A stretch of DNA of 9,115 nucleotides. It comes from Gammaproteobacteria bacterium. Lineage in GTDB: Bacteria > Pseudomonadota > Gammaproteobacteria > Pseudomonadales > Azotimanducaceae. The position numbers were made by a program, and so were the translations under genes. Below the pieces are notes generated by a model. It saw nothing but the letters and a program-made list of their open reading frames with translations. It did no database searches and was not told the DNA's origin. This document shows positions 1 through 5,875 of this stretch, one piece after another. The stretch covers positions 1-9,115 of the forward strand of contig JAPPHP010000183.1 of NCBI GenBank assembly GCA_028821035.1, read 5' to 3'. How positions within the stretch are numbered: the stretch's first letter is position 1; every line of letters starts with the position of its first letter.

Positions 1-77
1 GCGACGTGCATGCCGCCTTCGACCGCCTCGTTCACGCCGTCGAACAGTTCGCAGTCGGCCAGTACGTAGAGACTCAT
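1..77 (-). CDS. Amidohydrolase-like protein, N-terminal fragment (cut by window edge)
   Basis: Reading the minus strand from the ATG at 77-75 gives 25 open codons to the window edge, beginning MSLYVLADCELFDGVNEAVE. The pattern 'beta strand, LFDG, short gap, EGG' is how many metal-dependent amidohydrolases begin: the small N-terminal beta-sandwich strand that precedes a 'hVLVEDGRI'-type strand. A good ribosome binding site, GGAG at 87-84 on this strand with a 6-nt spacer, supports this start. No signal peptide is visible, so the product is probably cytoplasmic, unlike the amidohydrolases on the other strand. The gene diverges from the lipoprotein amidohydrolase at 209, leaving about 130 bases between the two starts in which I found no convincing promoter. 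The family call rests on a short N-terminus and on context. The metal-binding residues lie outside the window, so the catalytic class is open. Confidence 0.6.
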   Translation of the reverse strand, partial: MSLYVLADCELFDGVNEAVEGGMHV

Positions 78-208
78 GGGATGCTCCGTTTCATCGCTTC
101 GGGCGCGTTGGACAGTGGACGCAATATGCCATGGTGGGCCGCAGCCGCAGTTTTGGGGAAACCGGTGGGGTGTGCGTCTCTCATGGAACCATCGCCACAG
201 GGAACCTG

Positions 209-1636
209 ATGAAACTCCATCCGGTCCTGCTGTCCGCCCTGTACCTTGGGCTGGCCGGGTGCGAACCCGCCAGTCCCCCGCCCAGCGCCCCCGCCGCAGG
301 CGAGTCGTCCGTCACCGCCCTGATCGGCGCAACCCTGATCGACGGCACGGGTGCGGCGCCGCTCGCCGATGCCGTGGTGCTCATCGACGGCACGGACATC
401 ACGGCCGCCGGGACCCTCGCCGACGTGGCGGTCCCCGAAGGCGCCCGCATGGTCGATGTCGCCGGCAAGTGGCTGACGCCCGGGCTGATCGATGCTCACG
501 TCCACTTCATGGAGTCCGGGCGCATCTACACGAAGCCGGGACAGATCGACCTGACCCACCTCGTGCCTTACGACGAGGAAGTGGCCTGGATGCAGCAGCG
601 CGTACCGGTGACGCTGACGTCCTACATGTGTGCCGGCGTGACCGGCGCCGTGTCCGTCGGCGGACCGCGCTTCGAGTACGAGGTGCGCGAGCAGGCCCGG
701 GCGCGCCCCAATGCCCCCGATGTCTACGTCGCCCACGGCCCGGTCACCCTGGTGCCGGCGGAGATCCTGTTCCCGCCGTTCGATGGCGACATGTCAGTGC
801 GTTCCGTCACCGACGCGGCCAGCGCGACCGAGACCATCCGGCAGGGCGTCGAGTGGAAGGCCGATCTCGTCAAGACCGGCTATCTCGGCGGACCCTTCGC
901 CGAGCACGAGGCGGACTACGCCGCCGTGCACGAGGCGATCGTCGCCGAGTCGGCCGTGCACGGATTGCCGGTCACCAGCCACGTCACGGAACTCACGCCG
1001 GCGCGCGCGCTGGTCGAACTTGGTGTCGACAGCCTCCAGCACCTGCCTCTCGATGCCCCCCTCGACCAGGCGTTCCTGGACCTCGCCAAGGCGCGGGGCG
1101 TTGTCGTCGCTCCGACGCTCGCCGTCTGGAAGCGGAACTTCTTGGATATCTACGACCGGAGCTTCGACCTCCTGCCGATCGAGGAGCGATGCGGCGACCC
1201 CGAGGTGATCGCTTCCTGGTACGAAGTCGACGATCTGCCGACGCCGCCGCCTGAAGTGATGGAGATGTACGGAGCCGGCATCACCGTTGCCGCAGCGAAC
1301 ACGAGACTGCTCCTGGACGCTGGCGTGCCGCTTGCGGCGGGCTCCGACACCGGCAACCTAGGGTTGCTGCACGGCCCATCCCTGCACTACGAACTGAAGC
1401 TCATGGCCGACGCCGGGGTGCCGCCCGCGGACCTCATCGTCGCCGCCACGCTGAACGCCGCGAAGATTGCCGGACAAGCGCACCGCGTCGGCTCCATCGA
1501 ACCCGGCAAGCAGGCGGACCTGCTGGTGCTCGACGCCGACCCCCTCGCCGACATCGGCAATCTCCAGACGATCGACCAGGTCATGAAGAGCGGCGTCCTG
1601 TTCGATTCGGCAACACTGCGGCCGCCCGGGGGCTAG
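209..1636 (+). CDS. Lipoprotein metal-dependent amidohydrolase (imidazolonepropionase-like)
   Basis: This is a 475-residue amidohydrolase-superfamily enzyme, predicted to hydrolyse a C-N bond (amide, peptide or cyclic amide); the substrate is unknown. Residues 1-18 are a lipoprotein signal with lipobox LAGC (Cys18), followed by a Pro/Ala/Ser linker to about residue 33, so the protein should be membrane-anchored on the periplasmic or outer-membrane side. The N-terminal beta-sandwich (ATLIDGTG, about 41-48) leads into the TIM barrel. The metal site looks complete: HxH at H97/H99 (LIDAHVHF), bridging Lys223 (DLVKTGYLGG), H258 (VTSHV), H278 (LQHLPL) and Asp380 (AGSDTG). The C-terminal sandwich is also present (EPGKQADLLVLDADPL, about 431-446). 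I chose the start at 209 because AGGGAA at 199-204 precedes it and the signal peptide begins there; the frame is open further upstream without such features. It is the first and only intact gene of a three-gene cluster. Confidence 0.93.
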   Translation: MKLHPVLLSALYLGLAGCEPASPPPSAPAAGESSVTALIGATLIDGTGAAPLADAVVLIDGTDITAAGTLADVAVPEGARMVDVAGKWLTPGLIDAHVHFMESGRIYTKPGQIDLTHLVPYDEEVAWMQQRVPVTLTSYMCAGVTGAVSVGGPRFEYEVREQARARPNAPDVYVAHGPVTLVPAEILFPPFDGDMSVRSVTDAASATETIRQGVEWKADLVKTGYLGGPFAEHEADYAAVHEAIVAESAVHGLPVTSHVTELTPARALVELGVDSLQHLPLDAPLDQAFLDLAKARGVVVAPTLAVWKRNFLDIYDRSFDLLPIEERCGDPEVIASWYEVDDLPTPPPEVMEMYGAGITVAAANTRLLLDAGVPLAAGSDTGNLGLLHGPSLHYELKLMADAGVPPADLIVAATLNAAKIAGQAHRVGSIEPGKQADLLVLDADPLADIGNLQTIDQVMKSGVLFDSATLRPPGG

Positions 1637-1642
1637 CCTTCC

Positions 1643-3069
1643 ATGAAGACACTTCACGCTCCCCTTCTGCTTCTGGCCCTGCTGACAGCGCAAGCCGGCG
1701 CGGGGCAATCCCTGATCGAGCACGCCCAGGTCATTCCCATGACCGGGGAAGTTGTCCTGGAAGGCCACTCGGTGCTGGTGCGCGACGGCCGGATCGCGGC
1801 GATCTGCGCACCGGGCGCCCCGTGCGGCGACGGTGACGCCGAGATCATCGACGGCACGGGCAAGTTCCTCATTCCGGGCCTGATCGACATGCACGCGCAC
1901 ACCAACCCGGGCGACCTCCTGGCGATGGAGGTGGAAACGCGGGAGATGGCCCGACGTGTCCAGTCCCAGCAGTTGCGGCAGTACGTGATGTTCGGCGTCA
2001 CCACCCTGCGCGACACGGCCGGCGGCCCAGCCAACCTGGAGATTCGCGAGCGGATCGAGCGCGGGGAGGCGATCGGTCCGCGCATCTTCACCGCACTCGG
2101 CGCGATGGACGGCGACCCGCCGCTCCACGCTGCCACCACGCCCTTCGCGACCGGCGAGGAGGCGGCTACCCACGTGTTCAACATGGCGGCGGCCGGCTAC
2201 GACTTCGTCAAGATCTACTCCACCCTGCCGCAACCCGTCTTCGACGCGATCGTCGAGGCCGCGGACGAAGTCGGCCTGCCGGTGGTCGGGCACGTGCCGA
2301 TGCCGATCGATGTCGAATACGCCCTGCGGCGCGGCATGCGCTCCATCGAACACCTCTCCGGCTACGACGTGGCCTGTGCGGGGCCGGAGGCCGGGATCGA
2401 GCCGACCATGGACGACGTCTACCAGGGCATGAACTACTGCACGCCAGAGAAGATCCGGCAGCTCGCGGAGATGACGACGCGGTACGAAGCCTGGAACTGT
2501 CCGACGCTCATCGTCCAGGACAACGTCAAGTCCGAATGGGACCGCTACACCGTCTTCAACGAGGAAGAGGCCGGCTACACGCCGCCGATGCTGCGCATCT
2601 TCCAGGAGTATCTCTACGACATCTTCCGACCCAGGGCCCGCGCCGGGCTGAAGGCCGCCCGGATCCCGCGGATGGGCTGGTCAAGGCGCTGAGCGACGCC
2701 GGCGCGCCCCTGCTCCTCGGTACCGACACCGCCGCGTCCGGCTACAACGTGCACCAGGAACTGGCGCTGCTGGTCGAGTCCGGACTCACGCCCTACCAGG
2801 CGCTGACCGCGGCCACCTCGGAACCGGCGCGCTACTTCGAGCGCGTGGGCGAGTTCGGGACCATCGTCCCGGGCGGCAGCGCGGACCTGGTGCTGCTCGA
2901 CGCGAACCCGCTCGAGGACGTCGCCAACGCCCGCGGGATCGCGGGGGTCATGGTGCGCGGCGACTGGTGGCCCCGGCCGCGCATCGAGAAGGAACTCGCG
3001 GCGATTCAGGACGAGTACGCGGGTGACGCGGAAATCCTGGCGAGACAATCAATCGGGGAGGTCCCATGA
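1643..3069 (+). pseudogene. Exported amidohydrolase, frameshifted
   Basis: This is a second amidohydrolase of the imidazolonepropionase-like group, starting 6 nt after the first. Residues 1-20 form a signal peptide (MKTLHAPLLLLALLTAQAGA, probable cleavage before GQ). The first frame contains HxH at H84/H86 (LIDMHAHT), Lys190 (DFVKIYS), H217 (VVGHVP) and H237 (SIEHLSG), then drifts into a non-family tail and stops at 2692. The rest of the enzyme reads in the -1 frame from about 2665 (PADGLVKALSDAG) through the catalytic Asp (LLLGTDTAA, Asp codon 2725-2727) and the C-terminal strand (GGSADLVLLDANPL) to the stop at 3067-3069. Joined, the two parts give about 474 residues, normal for the family. 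One missing base between roughly 2640 and 2680 explains the break. As written, the product lacks its last metal ligand. It could be a real pseudogene or a sequencing or assembly error. Only a weak G-rich stretch precedes the start, so its translation may be coupled to the gene before it. Confidence 0.88.
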
Positions 3070-3414
3070 GCGGCGATCGCAACGCAACGGCCGTGACGCC
3101 GGTCGTGACCCTTTCCGCGCTCCCGCTCAAGTCGTTCTCGCGGCGAGGCGACGTACGAAGTCCGGGCCGGCGACGTCCTGGGCGCACCCCGTGGCCGTGC
3201 CGAGTTCGCGCACAAGCTGACCAACACCGGTGCAACGCCCCTCAAGTTCCTCGCGATCTCTTCCATGGCGACGACCGACGTCTGCGAGTACCCGGACAGC
3301 GGCAAGCTGGCGGCGGCGTCGGCCATTGGGACGGACGGCGCCGGCTTCAGGTTCGTCGGTCGCGCCAATACCGCCTGCGGCTACTGGGACGACGAACCGG
3401 ACAGCGCCGACTGA
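3066..3414 (+). pseudogene. Cupin-domain protein remnant with internal deletion
   Basis: The ATG at 3066 overlaps the stop of the broken amidohydrolase (ATGA) and has a strong ribosome binding site, GGGGAGG at 3055-3061. The first 25 codons (MSGDRNATAVTPVVTLSALP, then LKSFS) resemble the start of small single-domain cupins. From about 3142 the family match continues in another frame: GEATYEVRAGDVLGAPRG, then FAHKLTNTG, LKFLAISSM, EYPDSGK and FVGRANTACGYWDDEP, ending at the TGA at 3412-3414. The second cupin motif is intact, G(X)5PxG(X)5H(X)3N. The first motif, with the HxH and Glu metal ligands, is absent. The most likely event is an out-of-frame deletion of some 45-60 codons with its junction at about 3138-3148; that size is my estimate from typical family length. 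The coding frame before the junction runs on as non-cupin sequence to 3452. Function is almost certainly lost unless the assembly is wrong. The ancestral role, perhaps binding a metal or small ligand, is unknown. Confidence 0.75.
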
Positions 3415-3512
3415 CGGCGCACGGCCCTTGCGAGACTGTAGCGCCTTGTTGAGGGTCTCAAGCGGTTCACGCCCGCATTAGCAGAACGACCACAGCCAGG
3501 CGCGACCGTTGG
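3415..3512. other. Short non-coding gap between decayed operon and toxin-antitoxin pair
   Basis: I see no convincing gene here. A loose inverted repeat (GGCGC at 3416-3420, GCGCC at 3440-3444) has a 20-base loop and no following T-run, so it is not called a terminator. The gap separates the cupin remnant from the toxin-antitoxin promoter region. Confidence 0.5.
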
Positions 3513-3541
3513 TTGACCCCGGCGTTGTCGTACATTACGTT
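3513..3541 (+). promoter_or_regulatory. Candidate sigma70-type promoter of the toxin-antitoxin operon
   Basis: TTGACC at 3513-3518 matches the -35 consensus at 5 of 6 positions. It is separated by exactly 17 bases from TACGTT at 3536-3541, a weak -10 element (TA and the final T conserved). The pair sits 38 bases before the preferred antitoxin start and overlaps the candidate operator. The local sequence is richer in A/T than its surroundings. This is judged by eye, and the weak -10 keeps confidence moderate. Confidence 0.4.
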
Positions 3542-3553
3542 GATGTCATCGAC
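3539..3553. promoter_or_regulatory. Near-palindromic candidate operator for antitoxin autoregulation
   Basis: GTTGATGTCATCGAC is an odd-length palindrome with 6 of 7 base pairs matching around a central T; the inner GATG/CATC arms are perfect. It overlaps the candidate -10 element and lies 25 bases before the antitoxin GTG. Ribbon-helix-helix antitoxins commonly bind short palindromes at their own promoter, alone or with the toxin. That general knowledge, plus the position, is the basis for this call. Binding itself is inferred. Confidence 0.4.
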
Positions 3554-3567
3554 ATTTATCGAACGTC

Positions 3568-3571
3568 AGGA
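3568..3571 (+). promoter_or_regulatory. Ribosome binding site that selects the antitoxin GTG start
   Basis: AGGA lies 7 bases before the GTG at 3579. The alternative in-frame starts at 3513 (TTG) and 3543 (ATG) lack a comparable site. They would also place coding sequence over the promoter or operator and add residues not expected before the antitoxin's first beta strand. Confidence 0.5.
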
Positions 3572-3578
3572 CAATCAC

Positions 3579-3800
3579 GTGAGCCAGATCACTGCCCGTT
3601 TGCCCGACGAGGTTGTCGAAGCCCTCGACGCCGCCGCCCACCGGTTGAATCGTAGCCGCGCCGAGATCGTCCGCCAGGCCATCGAGCGCTATCTGGAGGA
3701 TTTCGACGACCTGTCCGTCGCTCTCGAACGACTTCAGGACCCGAGTGACCCTGTACTGGACTGGGATGAAGTCCGTGCGACGTTACTCGATCACGATTAA
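3579..3800 (+). CDS. Ribbon-helix-helix antitoxin (CopG/RelB-like)
   Basis: This is a 73-residue antitoxin, predicted to neutralise the toxin encoded by the overlapping next gene and to repress their shared promoter as a dimer. Residues 2-9 (SQITARLP) form the DNA-contacting beta strand. Residues 10-22 (DEVVEALDAAAHR) and 26-40 (SRAEIVRQAIERYLE) form the two helices, joined by the NRSR turn typical of this fold. The acidic C-terminal tail (about 41-73, with DPSDPVLDWDEVRATLL) is the usual toxin-wrapping segment. I prefer the GTG start at 3579 because of the AGGA site before it and because the beta strand begins directly after it. The 3' end overlaps the toxin start by 35 bases, which suggests coupled translation. 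The fold is clear; the exact antitoxin family is not. Confidence 0.88.
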   Translation: MSQITARLPDEVVEALDAAAHRLNRSRAEIVRQAIERYLEDFDDLSVALERLQDPSDPVLDWDEVRATLLDHD

Positions 3801-4044
3801 GCGGAGCGCCGCTCGCGAGCTTCAGCGAGTCCCCCTGTCCGACCGTACGCGCGTCGCGCTGGCCATCGATCGGTTGGCCCATAGTCCGATGGCCGGGAGT
3901 CCCCTCAAGGGAGGGCTCAAAGGCATCCGTCGGTTGCGGGTGGGCGACTATCGGGTTCTATATGAGGTCAAGGAGACCGCATTAGTCGTGCTGGTCGTCC
4001 GTATCGCCCACCGGCGCGATGCATACCGGCGTCCGGTCGCCTGA
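3766..4044 (+). CDS. RelE/ParE-superfamily toxin
   Basis: This is a 92-residue toxin of the RelE/ParE fold. RelE-type members cut mRNA on the ribosome and ParE-type members poison gyrase; sequence alone does not settle which applies here. The N-terminal strand YSITIKRSAARELQRVP (about 7-23) is the typical opening. The core block is PLKGGLKGIRRLRVGDYRVLYEV (about 47-68), and the end is VVRIAHRRDAYR (about 77-88). Residues matching those important in RelE-type nucleases are present: Lys48 or Lys52, Arg56/Arg58, Arg63, Arg79 or Arg83, and Tyr87. This favours an mRNA interferase. I chose the ATG at 3766; an in-frame GTG at 3745 would lengthen the overlap, and a GTG at 3775 is also possible. The gene ends 9 bases before the convergent hydrolase gene, with no terminator visible between them. 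No damage is seen, so the module appears functional. Confidence 0.88.
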   Translation: MKSVRRYSITIKRSAARELQRVPLSDRTRVALAIDRLAHSPMAGSPLKGGLKGIRRLRVGDYRVLYEVKETALVVLVVRIAHRRDAYRRPVA

Positions 4045-4053
4045 CGCTGCAGA

Positions 4054-5847
4054 TCAGAGCCGCACGATCGGCAACTCGATGCGGCTCGGGTACTCCGAGT
4101 CGTGATGAATCCTGATCTCGCTGGTCTGCATCCGCGTAGCGGTCGCGATCGGCTCGCCCGTGTTCGGGTTGGGGTCGAGGATCGGGAACTCCGTGCCCGA
4201 GACCGTCACGCGTAGCACGTTGCCCGCGGCCATGGTGTGCCCGACGTACGCCAGGGGGATCCGCACGGTGTAGACCCTGCCGGGCTCGAGTCGCACCTGC
4301 CGGTCGAAACCCTCGTGGTAGCGCAGCCTGAGGTTGCCTCCGGCCCCGAGGCGGATGGCCCTGCCGTCGGGGTAGACCTCGTGCAGGTTCACGACCAGGT
4401 CGGTATCCGGCGTCGATATCGAGACGTGGACCACGGCCTGGCTTTCCCCGATGACGGTCACCGGCTCCTCGAGCGGCGCCGAGTCGTAGACCAGGACCGC
4501 TTCGTTCCGGTGCGAGTCGGAGTACTCGCCGATCCCGGTCATCATGTCGGTGATCGCCACCACCGGCTTCGACGGATCGGCGATCGTCACGTCGGCGGGG
4601 GCGGCCGAACCGGGCGCGAACCCCAACGATCCGTTGCCCTCCACGCCGTTGGCCGCGCCTTCGCTGGCCAGGTAGACCGGCGTCTTGGTGAGGTCGGGCA
4701 CCGGCAGGCTGTCGAACTCCCGCCAGACGTTGCTGCCCGTGACGAACACACGAACGCGTTGCGGCAGGGACACCGACGCCGGCAGCCCCTTGAGGTAGCG
4801 GTCAAAGAAGGCGATGCGCAGCGCCGACATGTCGACGAGGCCAGCGCCGTCGAACTGGTACGGCCCGTCCTGCGGCGGGATGCCGACGTAGGAACCGCCG
4901 TGGTTCCACGGTCCGATCAGGAGCTTCCGGTTCTGTGGATTCGGCGCGTTCTCCTCCAGCGCCCGCCAGGCGTGCAGGGTGCCGATCGTCGGGTCGAAGT
5001 TGCCGCTCACCAGCAGGACGGGGATGGCGACCCTGGCGTAGTGCTCGTCCATCATCATCGTCTCGCGCCAGTAGTCGCTGTTCATGACCGGCTCCTCGAG
5101 GAACCTGCGGTACTGGGCGAGTTCGTCGCCATCGAGGTAGCCGTTCGCGGAGTCGATGAGCGGGCGTGAGGTGAGCAGCCGCTGCCACTCGGGGTCGTCG
5201 ATGACCCGGCGGGAATCCATGAAGCCCACGCCGGTTTCCTCGAAGGAGCGCAGCCGGAGCAGCTTGTGCCAGTTCAGCATGTGGTAGCGCATGAAGATGC
5301 CGCCCGAGTACGGCGTCTCCCGGAAGAAGTGGGACGACGGCACGAACGGGATGATCGCCTTCAGCGCCGACGGAGCGGTGCTCGCGGCCTGGAGTTGGGT
5401 CATTGCGTTGTACGAGCCATGGTCCATGCCGACGTTGCCGTCGCTCCAGGGCTGTGCGGCGATCCACGCGATGCAGTCGTAGCCGTCGTTGCGGTCGTCG
5501 GCGATGAACCGGTAGTGCCCGTCGTTGTCGCCGATGCCGCGTGCGAGTTGCCAGACGACGGCATAGCCCGCCTCGAGGTAGGCATCCATGATCGGGTTGT
5601 GGCGGGGCCCGATGGAGAGCAGGTAGGGCGTGCGTACGAGCACCGTGGGGAAAGGCCCCTCGCCGGCCGGCAGGTTCACGTACGTCAGGAGCCTCGCGCC
5701 GTCGCGCATGGCCACGCGAACCTCGATTTCCGCAGGCCGGGCAGCGGGATTCGCCGCGCCCTGCGCCCAGGACGCGCCGCCCAGAACGCAGGCAAGCACC
5801 CACGCCAGGACCAGCCCATGACGAACGTCGATGACTCGTTTTCTCAT
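4054..5847 (-). CDS. Exported CocE/NonD-family alpha/beta hydrolase (X-Pro dipeptidyl-peptidase-like)
   Basis: This 597-residue serine hydrolase belongs to the family of cocaine esterase, glutaryl-7-ACA acylase and X-Pro dipeptidyl-peptidase; members cleave esters, amides or Xaa-Pro bonds. A signal peptide spans about residues 1-28 (basic start, hydrophobic 11-27, probable cut after SWA), so it is exported. Cys20 in that stretch is not a good lipobox. The alpha/beta-hydrolase domain covers about 40-355. The triad is Ser145 (GMDHGSYNAMTQ), Asp285 (VSGNFDP) and His316 (IGPWNHGG). FFDRYLKG (347-354) leads to the C-terminal jelly-roll domain (about 365-597). The nucleophile elbow differs from the usual GxSYxG, with His at -2 and Ala at +3. 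GGGAGGG at 5859-5853 is a strong ribosome binding site five bases before the start. The gene follows the TonB-dependent receptor after 28 bases and is probably in its operon. Confidence 0.9.
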   Translation of the reverse strand: MRKRVIDVRHGLVLAWVLACVLGGASWAQGAANPAARPAEIEVRVAMRDGARLLTYVNLPAGEGPFPTVLVRTPYLLSIGPRHNPIMDAYLEAGYAVVWQLARGIGDNDGHYRFIADDRNDGYDCIAWIAAQPWSDGNVGMDHGSYNAMTQLQAASTAPSALKAIIPFVPSSHFFRETPYSGGIFMRYHMLNWHKLLRLRSFEETGVGFMDSRRVIDDPEWQRLLTSRPLIDSANGYLDGDELAQYRRFLEEPVMNSDYWRETMMMDEHYARVAIPVLLVSGNFDPTIGTLHAWRALEENAPNPQNRKLLIGPWNHGGSYVGIPPQDGPYQFDGAGLVDMSALRIAFFDRYLKGLPASVSLPQRVRVFVTGSNVWREFDSLPVPDLTKTPVYLASEGAANGVEGNGSLGFAPGSAAPADVTIADPSKPVVAITDMMTGIGEYSDSHRNEAVLVYDSAPLEEPVTVIGESQAVVHVSISTPDTDLVVNLHEVYPDGRAIRLGAGGNLRLRYHEGFDRQVRLEPGRVYTVRIPLAYVGHTMAAGNVLRVTVSGTEFPILDPNPNTGEPIATATRMQTSEIRIHHDSEYPSRIELPIVRL

Positions 5848-5875
5848 TGGTTCCCTCCCGCGAGCCCGGTTTCCG

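Noticed and set aside
1358..2353. Minus-strand open frame of 331 codons across the end of the first amidohydrolase and into the second
   Set aside because: Both plus-strand genes here have complete family motifs. The antisense product is rich in Arg, Gly, His and Asp without domain sense.
2640..2680. Programmed ribosomal frameshifting in the second amidohydrolase
   Set aside because: No classical X-XXY-YYZ slippery heptamer followed by a stable stem was noticed, and this enzyme family is not known to use frameshifting. A plain indel or sequence error is simpler.
3006..3368. Minus-strand open frame of 120 codons across the cupin remnant
   Set aside because: The plus strand shows recognisable cupin sequence on both sides of the deletion; the minus-strand product has no recognisable features and no good start signal.
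3416..3444. Inverted repeat GGCGC...GCGCC after the cupin remnant as a terminator
   Set aside because: Five-base arms with a 20-base loop and no T-run are expected by chance in DNA of this GC content.
3513..3578. N-terminal extension of the antitoxin from 3513 or 3543
   Set aside because: It would overlap the candidate promoter and operator, lacks a ribosome binding site, and adds residues before the first beta strand that the fold does not need.
4237..5169. Plus-strand open frame of 310 codons opposite the CocE-like hydrolase
   Set aside because: It is a shadow of a gene with signal peptide, catalytic triad and C-terminal domain; the antisense translation has no family features.
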